Source: Pseudazoarcus sp963975885
Lineage (GTDB): Bacteria; Pseudomonadota; Gammaproteobacteria; Burkholderiales; Rhodocyclaceae
Direction of reading: 5' to 3'
Assembly (NCBI GenBank): GCA_963975885.1
Contig: CAXBIS010000001.1
Coordinates: forward strand, 1-64,000
DNA length: 64,000 nucleotides
Part shown: positions 28,487-36,833 of the stretch, in pieces
Position numbering within the stretch: the first letter of the stretch is position 1
How the letters are laid out: every line of letters begins with the position of its first letter
Notes under the pieces: model-generated
The model's input: only the letters and a program-made list of their open reading frames with translations
Database searches by the model: none
Told to the model about the DNA's origin: nothing
Made by a program: the position numbers and the translations under genes

Positions 28487-28611
28487 AGTCCAGCGATCGG
28501 CTGCGTGGCGACCGATTCCCTCCCGCTTCGCGACTCTCGGCCGGGGCGTGAAACAGATTGCCGTGGCTTCAAGAGTCGCCCCATGTATCTCCCTCCGGAA
28601 TTCAGGTCAGA

Positions 28612-29001
28612 ATGATCGAGCTCCCTAAGCTGCGAACACTCGCGGCTTGCACCTTTCTCGCTACATTCGTTTTATCGGCCCCGGTGAAGGCGGATGAGCG
28701 GAGTCATGCTCAGATTCTGGATACGCCGAACTACAGCATCCGGATCGAAGTTCGCTGCCCTGAAGGCGAAGTCACCTGCGACAACGTTGTCTACCGGGGT
28801 GAGAGCAAACGGACGAAGAAGAGCATTCGCCTTGTGGGCAGCACGGCGCACAGCATGTGCGCGGACGGGGTGACCCCGTGCCGTTTTCTCGGGTACGTCT
28901 TCAGGAACGACGCATTCACTTATTTCGTGAACGGCGGTGGCGAACTGGTCGTTCTCGACGGCGACACGGTGGTGGTGAGCGAGCAGGGGGTCTGGAAGTA
29001 G
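28612..29001 (+). CDS. Secreted hypothetical protein
   Basis: 129 residues with a signal peptide (LAACTFLATFVLSAPVKA, cleavage about residue 27). The mature part has four cysteines (RCPEGEVTCDNVVYRG and SMCADGVTPCRFLGY), likely two disulfides, and ends with a beta-rich YFVNGGGELVVLDGDTVVVSEQGVWK. No family recognised. Start chosen at 28612 because the signal peptide begins there; an earlier codon at 28558 is possible. Confidence 0.55.
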   Translation: MIELPKLRTLAACTFLATFVLSAPVKADERSHAQILDTPNYSIRIEVRCPEGEVTCDNVVYRGESKRTKKSIRLVGSTAHSMCADGVTPCRFLGYVFRNDAFTYFVNGGGELVVLDGDTVVVSEQGVWK

Positions 29002-29045
29002 ATGCCCGGGCGCTCGTAGCGGACTACGCGGGAGCGTAGACTGCC

Positions 29046-29092
29046 CTGTCACACATCCGGCGCAATGCGCTTCGCTCATTGCGTCCTGCATG
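29046..29092. repeat. REP-like palindrome, copy G
   Basis: CATCCGGCGCAATGCGCTTC then GCTCATTGCGTCCTGCATGA; arms GCGCAATG and CATTGCG around CGCTTCGCT. It resembles the GCGCAATG-type half of composites A, B and F. Confidence 0.65.
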
Positions 29093-29123
29093 AGGTGCAC
29101 GAGCCGCGCGAGGTGCCCCGACG

Positions 29124-30032
29124 ATGTTGTTTTCCCCGAACAGAATGGTGGCGCTGAGCACGGTGTTCGTGGCGCTCGCGGCGCTCTGCTGGGGGCTGGC
29201 GGGCGGGATTGGCGGTGTGCTCACGGCCCAGGGCTGGAGCGCGGTGGTGGTGTCGTTTTACCGGGGCGCGATCGGGCTGGTGTTCGTGCTGGCTTGGCTG
29301 GCAGCGCGGCCGGGTGGCAGCGGGCTGGGGAGTGGTCGGCTGTGGTTCTGGTCGGCGCTCGCCGGAGTGGGCGTGGCGGGCAATTTCGCGTTCTATTTCC
29401 TGAGCATCGCGCACGGTTCGGTCGCGGTTGCGGCGACCCTGATGTATTGCGCGCCGGTGTTCGTCTATGGGGTGTCGTTCGTGCTCGGGCTGGAGCGGCC
29501 GTCCGTGGCGAAGTGTTCCGCGATCGCGGTGGTGATGCTGGGCGTGGTGCTGCTCACAGGCGTCTACGAGCTTGGTGCGAGCGACGTGACCCCGCTCGCA
29601 GCCGGTGCCGGGCTGCTCGCCGGGTTGTTCTACGCGCTGTTCATCTTCGGCTTCAAGTACGCGGCGCCGCATGGCAGCCCGCAGGCGATTCTCGTGATCG
29701 CGTTCGCGGTGCTCAGCGGCATCCTCGTGTGGCTGGGCGATTCTGCCGAGACCATGGCCGTGCTGACGACGCCGGGCTGGCCGCTGTTCGTGCTGCTGGG
29801 GGTGCTTGGTGCGGGCCTGTCCTTCGTGTTCTACATCGTCGGGCTGAACCACACCGCGCCGACGGTGGCGGCCATCGTGGCGATGGTCGAGCCAGTCACC
29901 GCCTCGCTGTTCGGGGTCGTGGTGCTCGATGAGCGGCTGGCCGGGCTGCAGATTTTCGGCATGGGGCTGATTCTGGTTGCCGTGACCGCGCTGAGCGTAT
30001 ATTCGAACGTCCATGCCCGCGCGGGCTCCTGA
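29124..30032 (+). CDS. EamA-family (DMT superfamily) transporter
   Basis: 302 residues, ten hydrophobic segments in two EamA repeats: first AALCWGLAGGIGGVLTAQGWSAVVVSFYRGAIGLVFVLAW, second GLLAGLFYALFIFGFKYAAPHGS...YIVGLNHTAPTVAAIVAMVEPVTASLFGVVVLDERL. The last is the typical end of RhaT/EamA proteins. Probably an inner-membrane metabolite or amino-acid exporter; substrate not predictable. Confidence 0.9.
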   Translation: MLFSPNRMVALSTVFVALAALCWGLAGGIGGVLTAQGWSAVVVSFYRGAIGLVFVLAWLAARPGGSGLGSGRLWFWSALAGVGVAGNFAFYFLSIAHGSVAVAATLMYCAPVFVYGVSFVLGLERPSVAKCSAIAVVMLGVVLLTGVYELGASDVTPLAAGAGLLAGLFYALFIFGFKYAAPHGSPQAILVIAFAVLSGILVWLGDSAETMAVLTTPGWPLFVLLGVLGAGLSFVFYIVGLNHTAPTVAAIVAMVEPVTASLFGVVVLDERLAGLQIFGMGLILVAVTALSVYSNVHARAGS

Positions 30033-30053
30033 CCCCCGACCTTTCAGAGTGCC

Positions 30054-30428
30054 ATGCCCGAATTCGTCGAACCGTTCGCACTGGGAAGCGCTGCGCTGCT
30101 GGAAGCGCTGGGCGTTGCCATCATTACCTTGATCGCCTTGTACGGCCTGGGCATCGCCCTCCGCGAACTGACCATTCGCGGCGCTGACCGGGATCTCGTC
30201 TTCCAGGAATTGCGCGAGCGCCTGGGGCGCGGGATCCTGCTCGGGCTGGAATTCCTGATCGCCGCCGACATCATCTATACGGTGGCGGTCGACCTGTCGT
30301 TCGAATCGGTCGGGGCGCTCGCCATCATCGTTTTCATCCGCACGTTCCTGAGCTTCACGCTGGAAGTGGAACTGACCGGCCGCTGGCCGTGGCAGAAGGC
30401 CGCCGCCGAACAAAAGCGCGATGACTGA
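30054..30428 (+). CDS. DUF1622-family membrane protein
   Basis: 124 residues with three hydrophobic stretches: ALLEALGVAIITLIALYGLGIAL, RLGRGILLGLEFLIAADIIYTVAV and GALAIIVFIRTFLSFTLEVELTGRWPW. The LGRGILLGLEFLIAADII block is the DUF1622 core. Follows the EamA gene by 21 nt and may be co-transcribed. Function unknown. Confidence 0.85.
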   Translation: MPEFVEPFALGSAALLEALGVAIITLIALYGLGIALRELTIRGADRDLVFQELRERLGRGILLGLEFLIAADIIYTVAVDLSFESVGALAIIVFIRTFLSFTLEVELTGRWPWQKAAAEQKRDD

Positions 30429-30442
30429 GAGCGACGCCTACC

Positions 30443-30616
30443 TCACTTCGCGTCGTCCAGCGCCTGCAACTGCTTTTCCAGTTCGGCCGCTTCGGCACTG
30501 AGCCGCGAGTAATTCATGATGTCGCCGTTGCGCTGATACTGCATGGCCTGCTCCAGCTTCTGCTGGTATTGCTGCTGCAGGGCCTTGCGGGGGTCTTTCC
30601 TGAACAGTCCGAACAT
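30443..30616 (-). CDS. DUF6435-like 57-residue protein
   Basis: A short reading frame on the minus strand, starting MFGLFRKDPRKALQQQYQQK and continuing through EQAMQYQRNGDIMNYSRLS to LEKQLQALDDAK. This pattern (MFG-x-F-KDP-x-K-x-L, then glutamine-rich helix and Q-R-x-GDI) is that of a small conserved gammaproteobacterial and betaproteobacterial family of likely helical-hairpin proteins. GGAGAAACC lies directly before the ATG. Convergent with the DUF1622 gene. Confidence 0.8.
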   Translation of the reverse strand: MFGLFRKDPRKALQQQYQQKLEQAMQYQRNGDIMNYSRLSAEAAELEKQLQALDDAK

Positions 30617-30707
30617 GGTTTCTCCGGGGGCGTCGCCGCACGGGTGATCCGCCGTGGCGCAGGTTAAGGGCGCGTGTAGGACTGTCGAGTGCTGCGGTGG
30701 TTCGGCC

Positions 30708-31154
30708 TCAGGCGGATTCTTCGCCGATATCCTCGTTCCACAACTCCGGGCGCTGCGCGATGAACTCGCGCATCAGCGCCTCGCATTCGGCGTCCTGCAA
30801 CACGTCGACCTGCACGCCGCGGCTCTTCAGCAGTTCCTCCTCGCCCATGAAGGTCCGGTTCTCGCCGATGACGATGCGCGGGATGCCGTAGAGCAAAATC
30901 GCGCCGCTGCACATCGAACAGGGCGAGAGCGTGGTGTAGAGCACGCTGTCGCGATACACGGCGGCGGGCTGGCGGCCGGCGTTCTCGAAGGCGTCCATCT
31001 CGCCGTGCAGGATGGCGCTGCCCTGCTGCACGCGGCGGTTGTGGCCGCGGCCGATGATGCGGCCGTCGTGCACGATGACCGAGCCGATCGGGATGCCGCC
31101 CTCGGCCAGGCCCTTGCGGGCCTCGTCGATGGCAGCGCGCATGAATGCGTCCAT
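30708..31154 (-). CDS. Cytosine/nucleoside deaminase of the yeast FCY1-like type
   Basis: 148 residues, CMP/dCMP-deaminase fold. Zinc site: His and proton-shuttle Glu in LHGEMDAFENAG, then cysteines in TTLSPCSMCSGAILLYGIPRIVIGEN. The C-terminal part (TFMGEEELLKSRGVQVDVLQDAECEALMREFIAQRPELWNEDIGE) closely follows yeast cytosine deaminase, including the RP-x-x-W-x-EDIGE end that closes the active site. Prediction: cytosine to uracil; guanine deaminase is less likely given this C-terminus. Start at 31154 has GGGGGAAG upstream. Monocistronic as far as visible. Confidence 0.85.
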   Translation of the reverse strand: MDAFMRAAIDEARKGLAEGGIPIGSVIVHDGRIIGRGHNRRVQQGSAILHGEMDAFENAGRQPAAVYRDSVLYTTLSPCSMCSGAILLYGIPRIVIGENRTFMGEEELLKSRGVQVDVLQDAECEALMREFIAQRPELWNEDIGEESA

Positions 31155-31408
31155 GATGCTTCCCCCTGCCTGTGTGGATTCACGCCGATTATGGAGTCCC
31201 GGAACGCTTGTGGCGAGATGGGCGGTGGCCCCCTTGCTGCGCGAAGGACCGGGTCCGCCCAGTCCGTCGGGGCCGGAGGGGTCGATTTCAGGCAGACGGC
31301 AGCACAGCGCCCTGTCATTCTGCACGTTGGGGGTCTACGCTCGTTGAATCCGGCGACGATTCGTGGAGACTTTCGCGGCACGGGACGGCCGGGCACAGGA
31401 GAACAACC

Positions 31409-31894
31409 ATGTCTGGCACTGTTTCCGGTTTTCCTGCGTCACGATTCCCCTTGCTTGTTTGCGCCTTGGCGCTGCTCTTGGCGGGTCTGCCGGCGATCGC
31501 TCAACCGCCGCCTGCGGAGCCGGCGCTTGTCCGGGATGCGGACGACCCGCAGTTGAACTGGGGAGCCTGTCCCGCGTTCCTGCCGGCAGGTTGCGCTCTG
31601 GCCGTGCTGCATGGCGACCCTGCGGCCGACAATGTCGATGTCTTTCTCCGGGTGCCGGGCAAGTCGTATCTGCCCACGCACTGGCACACCTCGGCCGAGC
31701 GCATGATCCTCGTGGCTGGTGAGATGCATGTCACCTACGAAGGTCAGGAGCCGCTGCTGTTCCGGCAGGGAAGCTACGCATACGGCCCGCCGGGGCGAGC
31801 GCACGAGGCCACCTGCGTGAGCGACACGCCCTGCGTCCTGTTCATTGCCTTCGAGTCTCCGCTCGACGCGGTGCCGGTCGAGTCCGCGAGGTAG
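31409..31894 (+). CDS. Exported cupin-domain protein (DUF4437-like)
   Basis: 161 residues with a signal peptide (FPLLVCALALLLAGLPAIAQ, cleavage about residue 32). The cupin core runs about 70-155: VFLRVPGKSYLPTHWHTSAERMILVAGEMHVTYEG (HWH and Glu metal ligands) and GSYAYGPPGRAHEATC (second His). A pair of cysteines (CPAFLPAGC) may form a disulfide. CAGGAGAAC precedes the ATG. The 254-nt gap before it (31155-31408) holds nothing recognised. Substrate unknown. Confidence 0.8.
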   Translation: MSGTVSGFPASRFPLLVCALALLLAGLPAIAQPPPAEPALVRDADDPQLNWGACPAFLPAGCALAVLHGDPAADNVDVFLRVPGKSYLPTHWHTSAERMILVAGEMHVTYEGQEPLLFRQGSYAYGPPGRAHEATCVSDTPCVLFIAFESPLDAVPVESAR

Positions 31895-32026
31895 GAATCG
31901 AGTTCGAACCGTGCGCTGCGGAGTGTCGGACGCCCGTGCATCCGGGTGTTTCCGTCCCGCTTCCGTCGCCGGCCGGCAGCCGCCGGACTTCCCTTTCCGG
32001 TGCATGCTTCATTCTGGAGAAGAGCG

Positions 32027-32992
32027 ATGCGAATAGCCGTAGTGCAACGACCGCCGGTGCTGCTCGACCGCGCAAGGACGATTGCGGACGCCGTGGCGGC
32101 GATCGAAGAGGCCGCAGCGAACGAGGCGCGGATCGTGATCTTCCCCGAGGCCTATATTCCTGGATATCCGGCGTGGATCTGGCGGCTGCGTCCCGGCGCG
32201 GACATGGCACTCGCGGAGAAGCTGCACGCGCAGTTGCTGGCGAACGCGGTGAGCCTAGACGGCGACGACCTTGCTCCGCTTCGCGAGGCCGCGAAGAAGC
32301 ACCAGGTGAGCGTCGTTTGCGGTATCGACGAGCGCGACGCCGAGTTCAGTCGCGGGACGCTGTACAACACGGTGGTGGTGATCGGGCCGGATGGAGCGCT
32401 CCTGAACCGCCATCGCAAGCTCATGCCGACCAATCCGGAGCGCATGGTGTGGGGGTTCGGCGACGCTTCCGGTCTCAAGGTGGTTGATACCTCCGGCGGC
32501 CGGCTCGGCGTGCTGATCTGCTGGGAGAACTACATGCCGCTGGCGCGCTGCGCGCTCTATGCGCAGGGGGTCGAGATCTATATCGCGCCGACCTATGATG
32601 CCGGCGACAAGTGGATCGGCACCTTGCAGCATATCGCGCGCGAGGGCGGCTGCTGGGTGGTGGGAAGCGGCATGGCCTTCCGGGCCTGTGACATCCCCGC
32701 AAGCGTTCCGGGAAAGTCGGAGCTCTACCCGGATTCCGACGAATGGATCAACGCGGGCGACTCGGTGGTGATCGAGCCGGGTGGCACCATCGCGGCCGGG
32801 CCGATGCGGCGCGAGCTCGGCATCCTGTATGCGGACGTCGACCTCGAGCGGGTCGGCATTGCGCGGCGCAGCCTCGACGTCGTCGGACACTATGCGAGAC
32901 CGGATATCTTCCAGTTGCACGTCAACAACGCGCCGCTCAAACCGGTCGAATTCGACGAACCAAACGCAGCGGGCTCACCGACGTCCGGTTGA
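32027..32992 (+). CDS. Nitrilase (carbon-nitrogen hydrolase)
   Basis: 321 residues. The catalytic triad is visible: Glu41 (VIFPEAYIPGYP), Lys131 (NRHRKLMPTNPERMVWG) and Cys165 (GVLICWENYMPLARCALYA). The CWENYMPLAR and PEAYIPGYPAW blocks are those of true nitrilases (nitrile to carboxylic acid and ammonia) rather than amidases. Expected to form helical oligomers in the cytoplasm. Start at 32027 with TGGAGAAGAG upstream. No nitrile hydratase, aldoxime dehydratase or regulator beside it. Confidence 0.92.
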   Translation: MRIAVVQRPPVLLDRARTIADAVAAIEEAAANEARIVIFPEAYIPGYPAWIWRLRPGADMALAEKLHAQLLANAVSLDGDDLAPLREAAKKHQVSVVCGIDERDAEFSRGTLYNTVVVIGPDGALLNRHRKLMPTNPERMVWGFGDASGLKVVDTSGGRLGVLICWENYMPLARCALYAQGVEIYIAPTYDAGDKWIGTLQHIAREGGCWVVGSGMAFRACDIPASVPGKSELYPDSDEWINAGDSVVIEPGGTIAAGPMRRELGILYADVDLERVGIARRSLDVVGHYARPDIFQLHVNNAPLKPVEFDEPNAAGSPTSG

Positions 32993-33058
32993 GAATGGGC
33001 CAGGCTGCGCGCGAACGCAGGGTGGATGGTCACGAACACGATGATCCGTGACGAAACT

Positions 33059-33541
33059 TCACGCCTTCCTGCGCTTTCGAACCATCCACGGCAGCACATG
33101 CAGCACGAAGAGCGCGATCAGCGTGCTCAGCACCGCGGTGGCCTCGTTGCCCAACCCGACGGCGACGCCCATCGCGGCGGTCAGCCATAGCCCCGCGGCA
33201 GTGGTGAGGCCGCGCACGTCGCCGGTGTCATTGCCCTTGATGATGGTGCCGGCGCAGATGAAGCCGATGCCGGTGATGATCCCCTGGATCACACGACTCA
33301 TCGCGTCGTCCATGGACCAGGCCAGGCCCGGGGCGATGACGAACAGCGCGGCCCCGAGCGCGACGAGCATGTGGGTGCGCAGCCCGGCGGCCTTGCCCTG
33401 GCTTTCGCGCTCGTAGCCGAGCGCGGCGCCGAGCAGGCCGGCGAGAAACAGGCGCAGTGTGATGCGCGTGGCGTCCTCGACATCCGACAGGTCGGAGAAT
33501 TCGGCGGCGATGGTTCCGATGACGATTTCCCAGGTGGACAC
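33059..33541 (-). CDS. MgtC/SapB-family membrane protein
   Basis: 160 residues with the MgtC signature: RLFLAGLLGAALGYERESQGKAAGLRTHMLVALGAALF (about 29-66), then GIITGIGFICAGTIIKGNDTGDVRGLTTAAGLWLTAAMGVAVGLG. Five hydrophobic segments; lacks the longer C-terminal ACT-like domain of some MgtC proteins. Inner-membrane protein linked to magnesium or ATPase homeostasis in other bacteria. Follows the ExoD-like gene by 37 nt on the same strand. Confidence 0.92.
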   Translation of the reverse strand: MSTWEIVIGTIAAEFSDLSDVEDATRITLRLFLAGLLGAALGYERESQGKAAGLRTHMLVALGAALFVIAPGLAWSMDDAMSRVIQGIITGIGFICAGTIIKGNDTGDVRGLTTAAGLWLTAAMGVAVGLGNEATAVLSTLIALFVLHVLPWMVRKRRKA

Positions 33542-33578
33542 TGCTTGACTCCTCGGGGCGTGGGTGTGAGTGCAGCGC

Positions 33579-34163
33579 TCAGATCAGTCCCTGCAGGACA
33601 AGCCCGAGCGTGAGCGTCGTAAACCCGAAGGCAATCAGGGCGAGCAAACCGTCGCGGCTGACCAGTGCGAGCCCGAACGCCGTCAGGGCAAGGCCAGCGC
33701 CGGTCGCCGAGAACGGCACCAGTTCCATGGCCGGCATGCCCAGCGCGATGATCGCGCAAACCAGTGCGATCACATATCTGCCCGAGGCTCGCACGAACGC
33801 GCTCAGGCGCGGCCGCAAGAGACCGTCGACGAGGCGGGCGGGCGGTCGGAGCCAGTCGAAGGCCCGGCTCACCTTGCGATGGTCGATGGTGCGTTGCATC
33901 AACCACTGCGGCAGCCAGAACTCCTTTTCGCCGCTCAGCAGTTGGAGGGCGATCAAAAGCACCATCAGGCCGACGGCGGTCGACACGCCCGGAATGCCGC
34001 TCAGCGGTGACGCTGTGGTGACACCCGCGGCCAGTAACAGCGGGCCGAACGAGCGCGTTCCGACCGCCTCCATCACGGTCGCCAGGGAAACCTGATCGTG
34101 CTTGTGTGCGGCGCGCTCGATGTGGTCGAGCAGATCTTGCAAGTTGTGCGGTTCCTGAGCCAT
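33579..34163 (-). CDS. ExoD-family membrane protein
   Basis: 194 residues: LQDLLDHIERAAHKHDQVSLATVMEAVGTRSFGPLLLAAGV, then LSGIPGVSTAVGLMVLLIALQLLSGEKEFWLPQWL, the ExoD pattern with GIPGV and the FWLPQWL block. C-terminal hydrophobic segments follow. In Rhizobium ExoD affects exopolysaccharide production; elsewhere its role is unclear. Start at 34163 (MAQEPHN) chosen over an upstream codon that lacks conservation. Confidence 0.87.
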   Translation of the reverse strand: MAQEPHNLQDLLDHIERAAHKHDQVSLATVMEAVGTRSFGPLLLAAGVTTASPLSGIPGVSTAVGLMVLLIALQLLSGEKEFWLPQWLMQRTIDHRKVSRAFDWLRPPARLVDGLLRPRLSAFVRASGRYVIALVCAIIALGMPAMELVPFSATGAGLALTAFGLALVSRDGLLALIAFGFTTLTLGLVLQGLI

Positions 34164-34245
34164 TGCCGACTTTGCCTGGCCATCAGAGACCGCATAGCTT
34201 AAGCCCCGCACTATCGCCGCATTGAAACAGGGTGCAAACGGGCAC

Positions 34246-34275
34246 GAGGTCGGCAGCGCAAGCGCCGCCGACCTC
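34246..34275 (-). terminator. Hairpin after the DUF3494 gene
   Basis: GAGGTCGGC (34246-34254) and GCCGACCTC (34267-34275), with further GCGC/GCGC pairing inside, 17 nt past the DUF3494 stop. Only a short T run follows on the minus strand, so termination efficiency is uncertain. Confidence 0.5.
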
Positions 34276-34292
34276 GAGCCGGGTGAAGCGCC

Positions 34293-35633
34293 TCAGTTGG
34301 ACCTGCGGCGCAGCATCACGATGCTCGAGAAGGCAAGCAGGGAAGCGAGCAGCATCATGGTCCACCAGGACAGCGTGGGAATGGCGGCGACGCCGGCACC
34401 GGCGCCAAAGGGGAGCACGTTCACCGTGGCGCTCGCGGGCGCGGCGTTGCTTCCACCGGCCGTGATCAGACCACCGACCTCGATCGTGTTCACATAGGTG
34501 TCGACGGTGGACGAGGTGACACTCACGGTGACCGTGCAGGATCCGAGCATGTTGGTCGCCAGATTCGCCTGCGGGATTGTCCCGCCGATCATGGACACCG
34601 TACCGCCGCCCGCAGGCGCGGATACGACTCCGCCGCAGGTGTTGCTCGCGTTGGGCACCGGCGCTACGAGCAGGTCGGCGGGGAGGTTGTCGCTTAGTGA
34701 AGTGATGGGATCGTCGGTGTCGGTGCTGGAGTTGAACAGCGTGATGGTGAGCACCGAGGTGCCGTCGATTGCGATGTTTTCCGGGTCGAAGCTCTTGCTC
34801 ACACTGGGTGCTCTCGGACCGATAGCCAGAGGCGTCTCGGCCGAGCAGCCGCCAATGGTGTTGCCGCCCGAGCCCGACATGGTCACCGCTCCGGTCGCTC
34901 CGGTGCCGGCCAGCGCGCGGCCGACGAGGTTGGCGCCATCGCCGAGCGTGATGCTCGCGTCGGCGATGACGGTGCCCCAGAAGTTCGTGCCGTTGAGCGT
35001 CGCCGACTCGCCGACCTGCCAGTACACGTTGCACGGGTCGGCGGTGCCGAGAATGCTCGAATTGACGTTGGCCGTGAGCGAACTGGCGACATTGAAGATG
35101 AAGATTCCCGAGCCGGAAGGATCGTTCAGGGTGAGCGTCGTTCCACTTGGCAGATCGGCGGCGCCGATCGAGTAGATGCCGGGCGTGAGTGCCCCGACGG
35201 TCGACAGGTCGTTGGCGAGTGCAGTGCCCGGCCCCTGATTGAGTGCGCCATACGCGGCGATCGAGTCGGCGCGCGCCTGCTGGACCACCCCATCGTTGGC
35301 GAGGTGCAACACGTAGGGCGGCACCACGGACGAGGGCGGAAAGTTCGTGATGGTGGCGGTCGGGGACGAGCCCACGTCGCCATTGACGATCGTGCCGGCA
35401 CCGGTCGACCCGGTCACGCCGGAATTGCCAAGCGCACCGAACTGGCCGGCGACCCCCAGCGGGGGCGCAACCGCAACCTGTGCCAGTGCCGGGGCGGCGA
35501 TGATCATGCCTGCGGCACAGGCCAGATTGATCGCCAACGTACGGAGCGTGCCGCGAGCCTGGTCCGAGCGCCTTGCGCGAGGGTGGAACTGGGCATTGTC
35601 AGGCCGAAGGGCGTGATCGTCGTCAGCATTCAT
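34293..35633 (-). CDS. DUF3494 ice-binding-like surface protein with DUF11-like repeat and IPTL-CTERM sorting tail
   Basis: 446 residues. Long signal peptide (hydrophobic LRTLAINLACAAGMIIAAPALA, about 30-51). DUF3494 beta-solenoid domain about 60-270: FGALGNSGVTGSTGAGTIVNGDVG, LTPGIYSIGAADLPSGTTLTL, VYWQVGESATLNGTNFWGTVIADASITLGDGANLVGRAL. Next a DUF11-like beta domain (about 285-410) with four cysteines. The C-terminus IPTLSWWTMMLLASLLAFSSIVMLRRR (about residues 418-444) is an IPTL-CTERM motif: signature, membrane helix, basic tail, expected to be handled by an exosortase-like enzyme. GAGGAG precedes the ATG. Adhesion or ice-binding is inference. Confidence 0.85.
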   Translation of the reverse strand: MNADDDHALRPDNAQFHPRARRSDQARGTLRTLAINLACAAGMIIAAPALAQVAVAPPLGVAGQFGALGNSGVTGSTGAGTIVNGDVGSSPTATITNFPPSSVVPPYVLHLANDGVVQQARADSIAAYGALNQGPGTALANDLSTVGALTPGIYSIGAADLPSGTTLTLNDPSGSGIFIFNVASSLTANVNSSILGTADPCNVYWQVGESATLNGTNFWGTVIADASITLGDGANLVGRALAGTGATGAVTMSGSGGNTIGGCSAETPLAIGPRAPSVSKSFDPENIAIDGTSVLTITLFNSSTDTDDPITSLSDNLPADLLVAPVPNASNTCGGVVSAPAGGGTVSMIGGTIPQANLATNMLGSCTVTVSVTSSTVDTYVNTIEVGGLITAGGSNAAPASATVNVLPFGAGAGVAAIPTLSWWTMMLLASLLAFSSIVMLRRRSN

Positions 35634-35812
35634 GGTTTGCTCCTCGCGTTTTGTTTGTGAATCTTCACGGGTCCGTTGCGACGCGTCTGTGCGCTGGCGC
35701 ACGCAGGCCATAGGCAATTTATTGAGGTTCGAGCACTGCCGGGGTGCTGCGGCCTCGTCCGGATTCGCCGGGCGAGGTGGACGACGGCGCAGCATGGGTT
35801 GTCCAAAAACAA

Positions 35813-35835
35813 GGGGCGCCCTGGCGCCCCAAAAA
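35813..35835 (-). terminator. Intrinsic terminator-like hairpin
   Basis: GGGGCGCC-CT-GGCGCCCC, perfect 8-bp stem. On the minus strand it is followed by TTGTTTTTGG. It lies about 95 nt past the small reading frame ending at 35929 and would end a minus-strand transcript before the DUF3494 gene. Confidence 0.7.
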
Positions 35836-35928
35836 TCGACACACCTGTCTGGTTTGTTGTTCTTCGCCTTGATGCCGGTGATGGCACCTGACGGGCGAGC
35901 ACCGTTTTCGACCTCAACGGCAGGCGCG

Positions 35929-36123
35929 CTAAACGCTCGGGTTCACGACAGCATGAATTTCGCCACCAGGAGGAGGAGGGTTCCCGATGTCGAGTTGGCC
36001 GTCACCGTCGCACACGGTGCACGGGACGTTGTCGTGCCCGAGCATGAAGAAGCCCTCATGCGTGGGTTCCGGCGCCACGGCACCGGGGTGCACGGTTCCC
36101 TTTATAGGATTGTCGGCGTTCAT
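35929..36123 (-). CDS. Possible 64-residue hypothetical protein
   Basis: Starts MNADNPIKGTVHPGAVAPEP, includes FFMLGHDNVPCTVCDGDGQLDIG with a CxxC, and ends HAVVNPSV. No family recognised. Support: a clear terminator follows on the same strand, and the composition is not that of an antisense shadow since no gene lies opposite. Against: no good ribosome site. Confidence 0.4.
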   Translation of the reverse strand: MNADNPIKGTVHPGAVAPEPTHEGFFMLGHDNVPCTVCDGDGQLDIGNPPPPGGEIHAVVNPSV

Positions 36124-36468
36124 CGTCTGTCTGTTGGCGAACACAGAGAGCCGCTCCATCGGCGCGCGCCGGCTTCCGTTTCCGATTGTGTGCTTGTGCA
36201 TGGAGGCGCTGTTTGTCAGGCGTGGCGTGCCGAATGCGCTCTCGTCGGGCGCCCGGCGGCACGGCAGCCCCTTCAGTATGCCAAAAGCGTCATGGCGCAC
36301 GACGCGCTGGCGGCCTAGACTCAACGCACTCGGTCGTGGCGAAGCACCGGTTTGCGGGTGCATCTTCAGACGCCGGGGCGGATACGTGTGTTCGAGTGGA
36401 GCATGCACGGGTTGCCATGGCGATGTCTTGCGCATCATCGGCCGCCCATCGCCAGTGGAGGAGTACCC
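36124..36468. other. Gene-free stretch
   Basis: No supported gene or recognisable repeat. The strand switch between the minus-strand small frame and the plus-strand DUF6868-like gene lies here, so promoters for both are expected. Confidence 0.4.
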
Positions 36469-36720
36469 GTGAACGTCGAATTTCTGGAAACCGTGCAGGC
36501 CGTGCTTGGCTGGAGCACGCTGATCAACTTCGTTGTGCTGATCTGGTGGTTCGCCTGGTTCGCGCTTGCGCGTGACACCGTGCGGCGCCTGCACGGACGC
36601 TGGTTCGACCTGCCGGACGCGCAGTTCGACGCGATCCACTACGGTGGCATGGCCATCTACAAGCTTGGCATCCTGCTGTTCAATCTGGTGCCGTATTTGG
36701 CCTTGCGGATCGCGACGTGA
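36469..36720 (+). CDS. DUF6868-like small membrane protein
   Basis: 83 residues with a GTG start and a good ribosome site TGGAGGAG six nt before it. Sequence: VLGWSTLINFVVLIWWFAWFALARDTVRRLHGRWFDL (membrane segment then basic loop), FDAIHYGGMAIYKLGILLFNLVPYLALRI (second segment). The RLHGRWF-x-L-x-x-x-x-FDAIHY-GMA pattern is typical of the family. Function unknown. Confidence 0.82.
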   Translation: MNVEFLETVQAVLGWSTLINFVVLIWWFAWFALARDTVRRLHGRWFDLPDAQFDAIHYGGMAIYKLGILLFNLVPYLALRIAT

Positions 36721-36743
36721 AGCCGTCGCAGGGCGAGTGACCC

Positions 36744-36775
36744 CGGACTGCGGCACCCCGCACAACCGCGGTCCG
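36744..36775. terminator. Hairpin between convergent genes
   Basis: CGGACTGCGG (36744-36753) pairs with CCGCGGTCCG (36766-36775) with one G-U. Between the convergent DUF6868-like and PsiE-like genes; no T tract, so the terminator role is tentative. Confidence 0.4.
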
Positions 36776-36833
36776 TGCCCGCGATTCGGCACTTGCGCAA
36801 CGATGCGGGAGGGGCGAGTGGTGTCGGCTCGCG

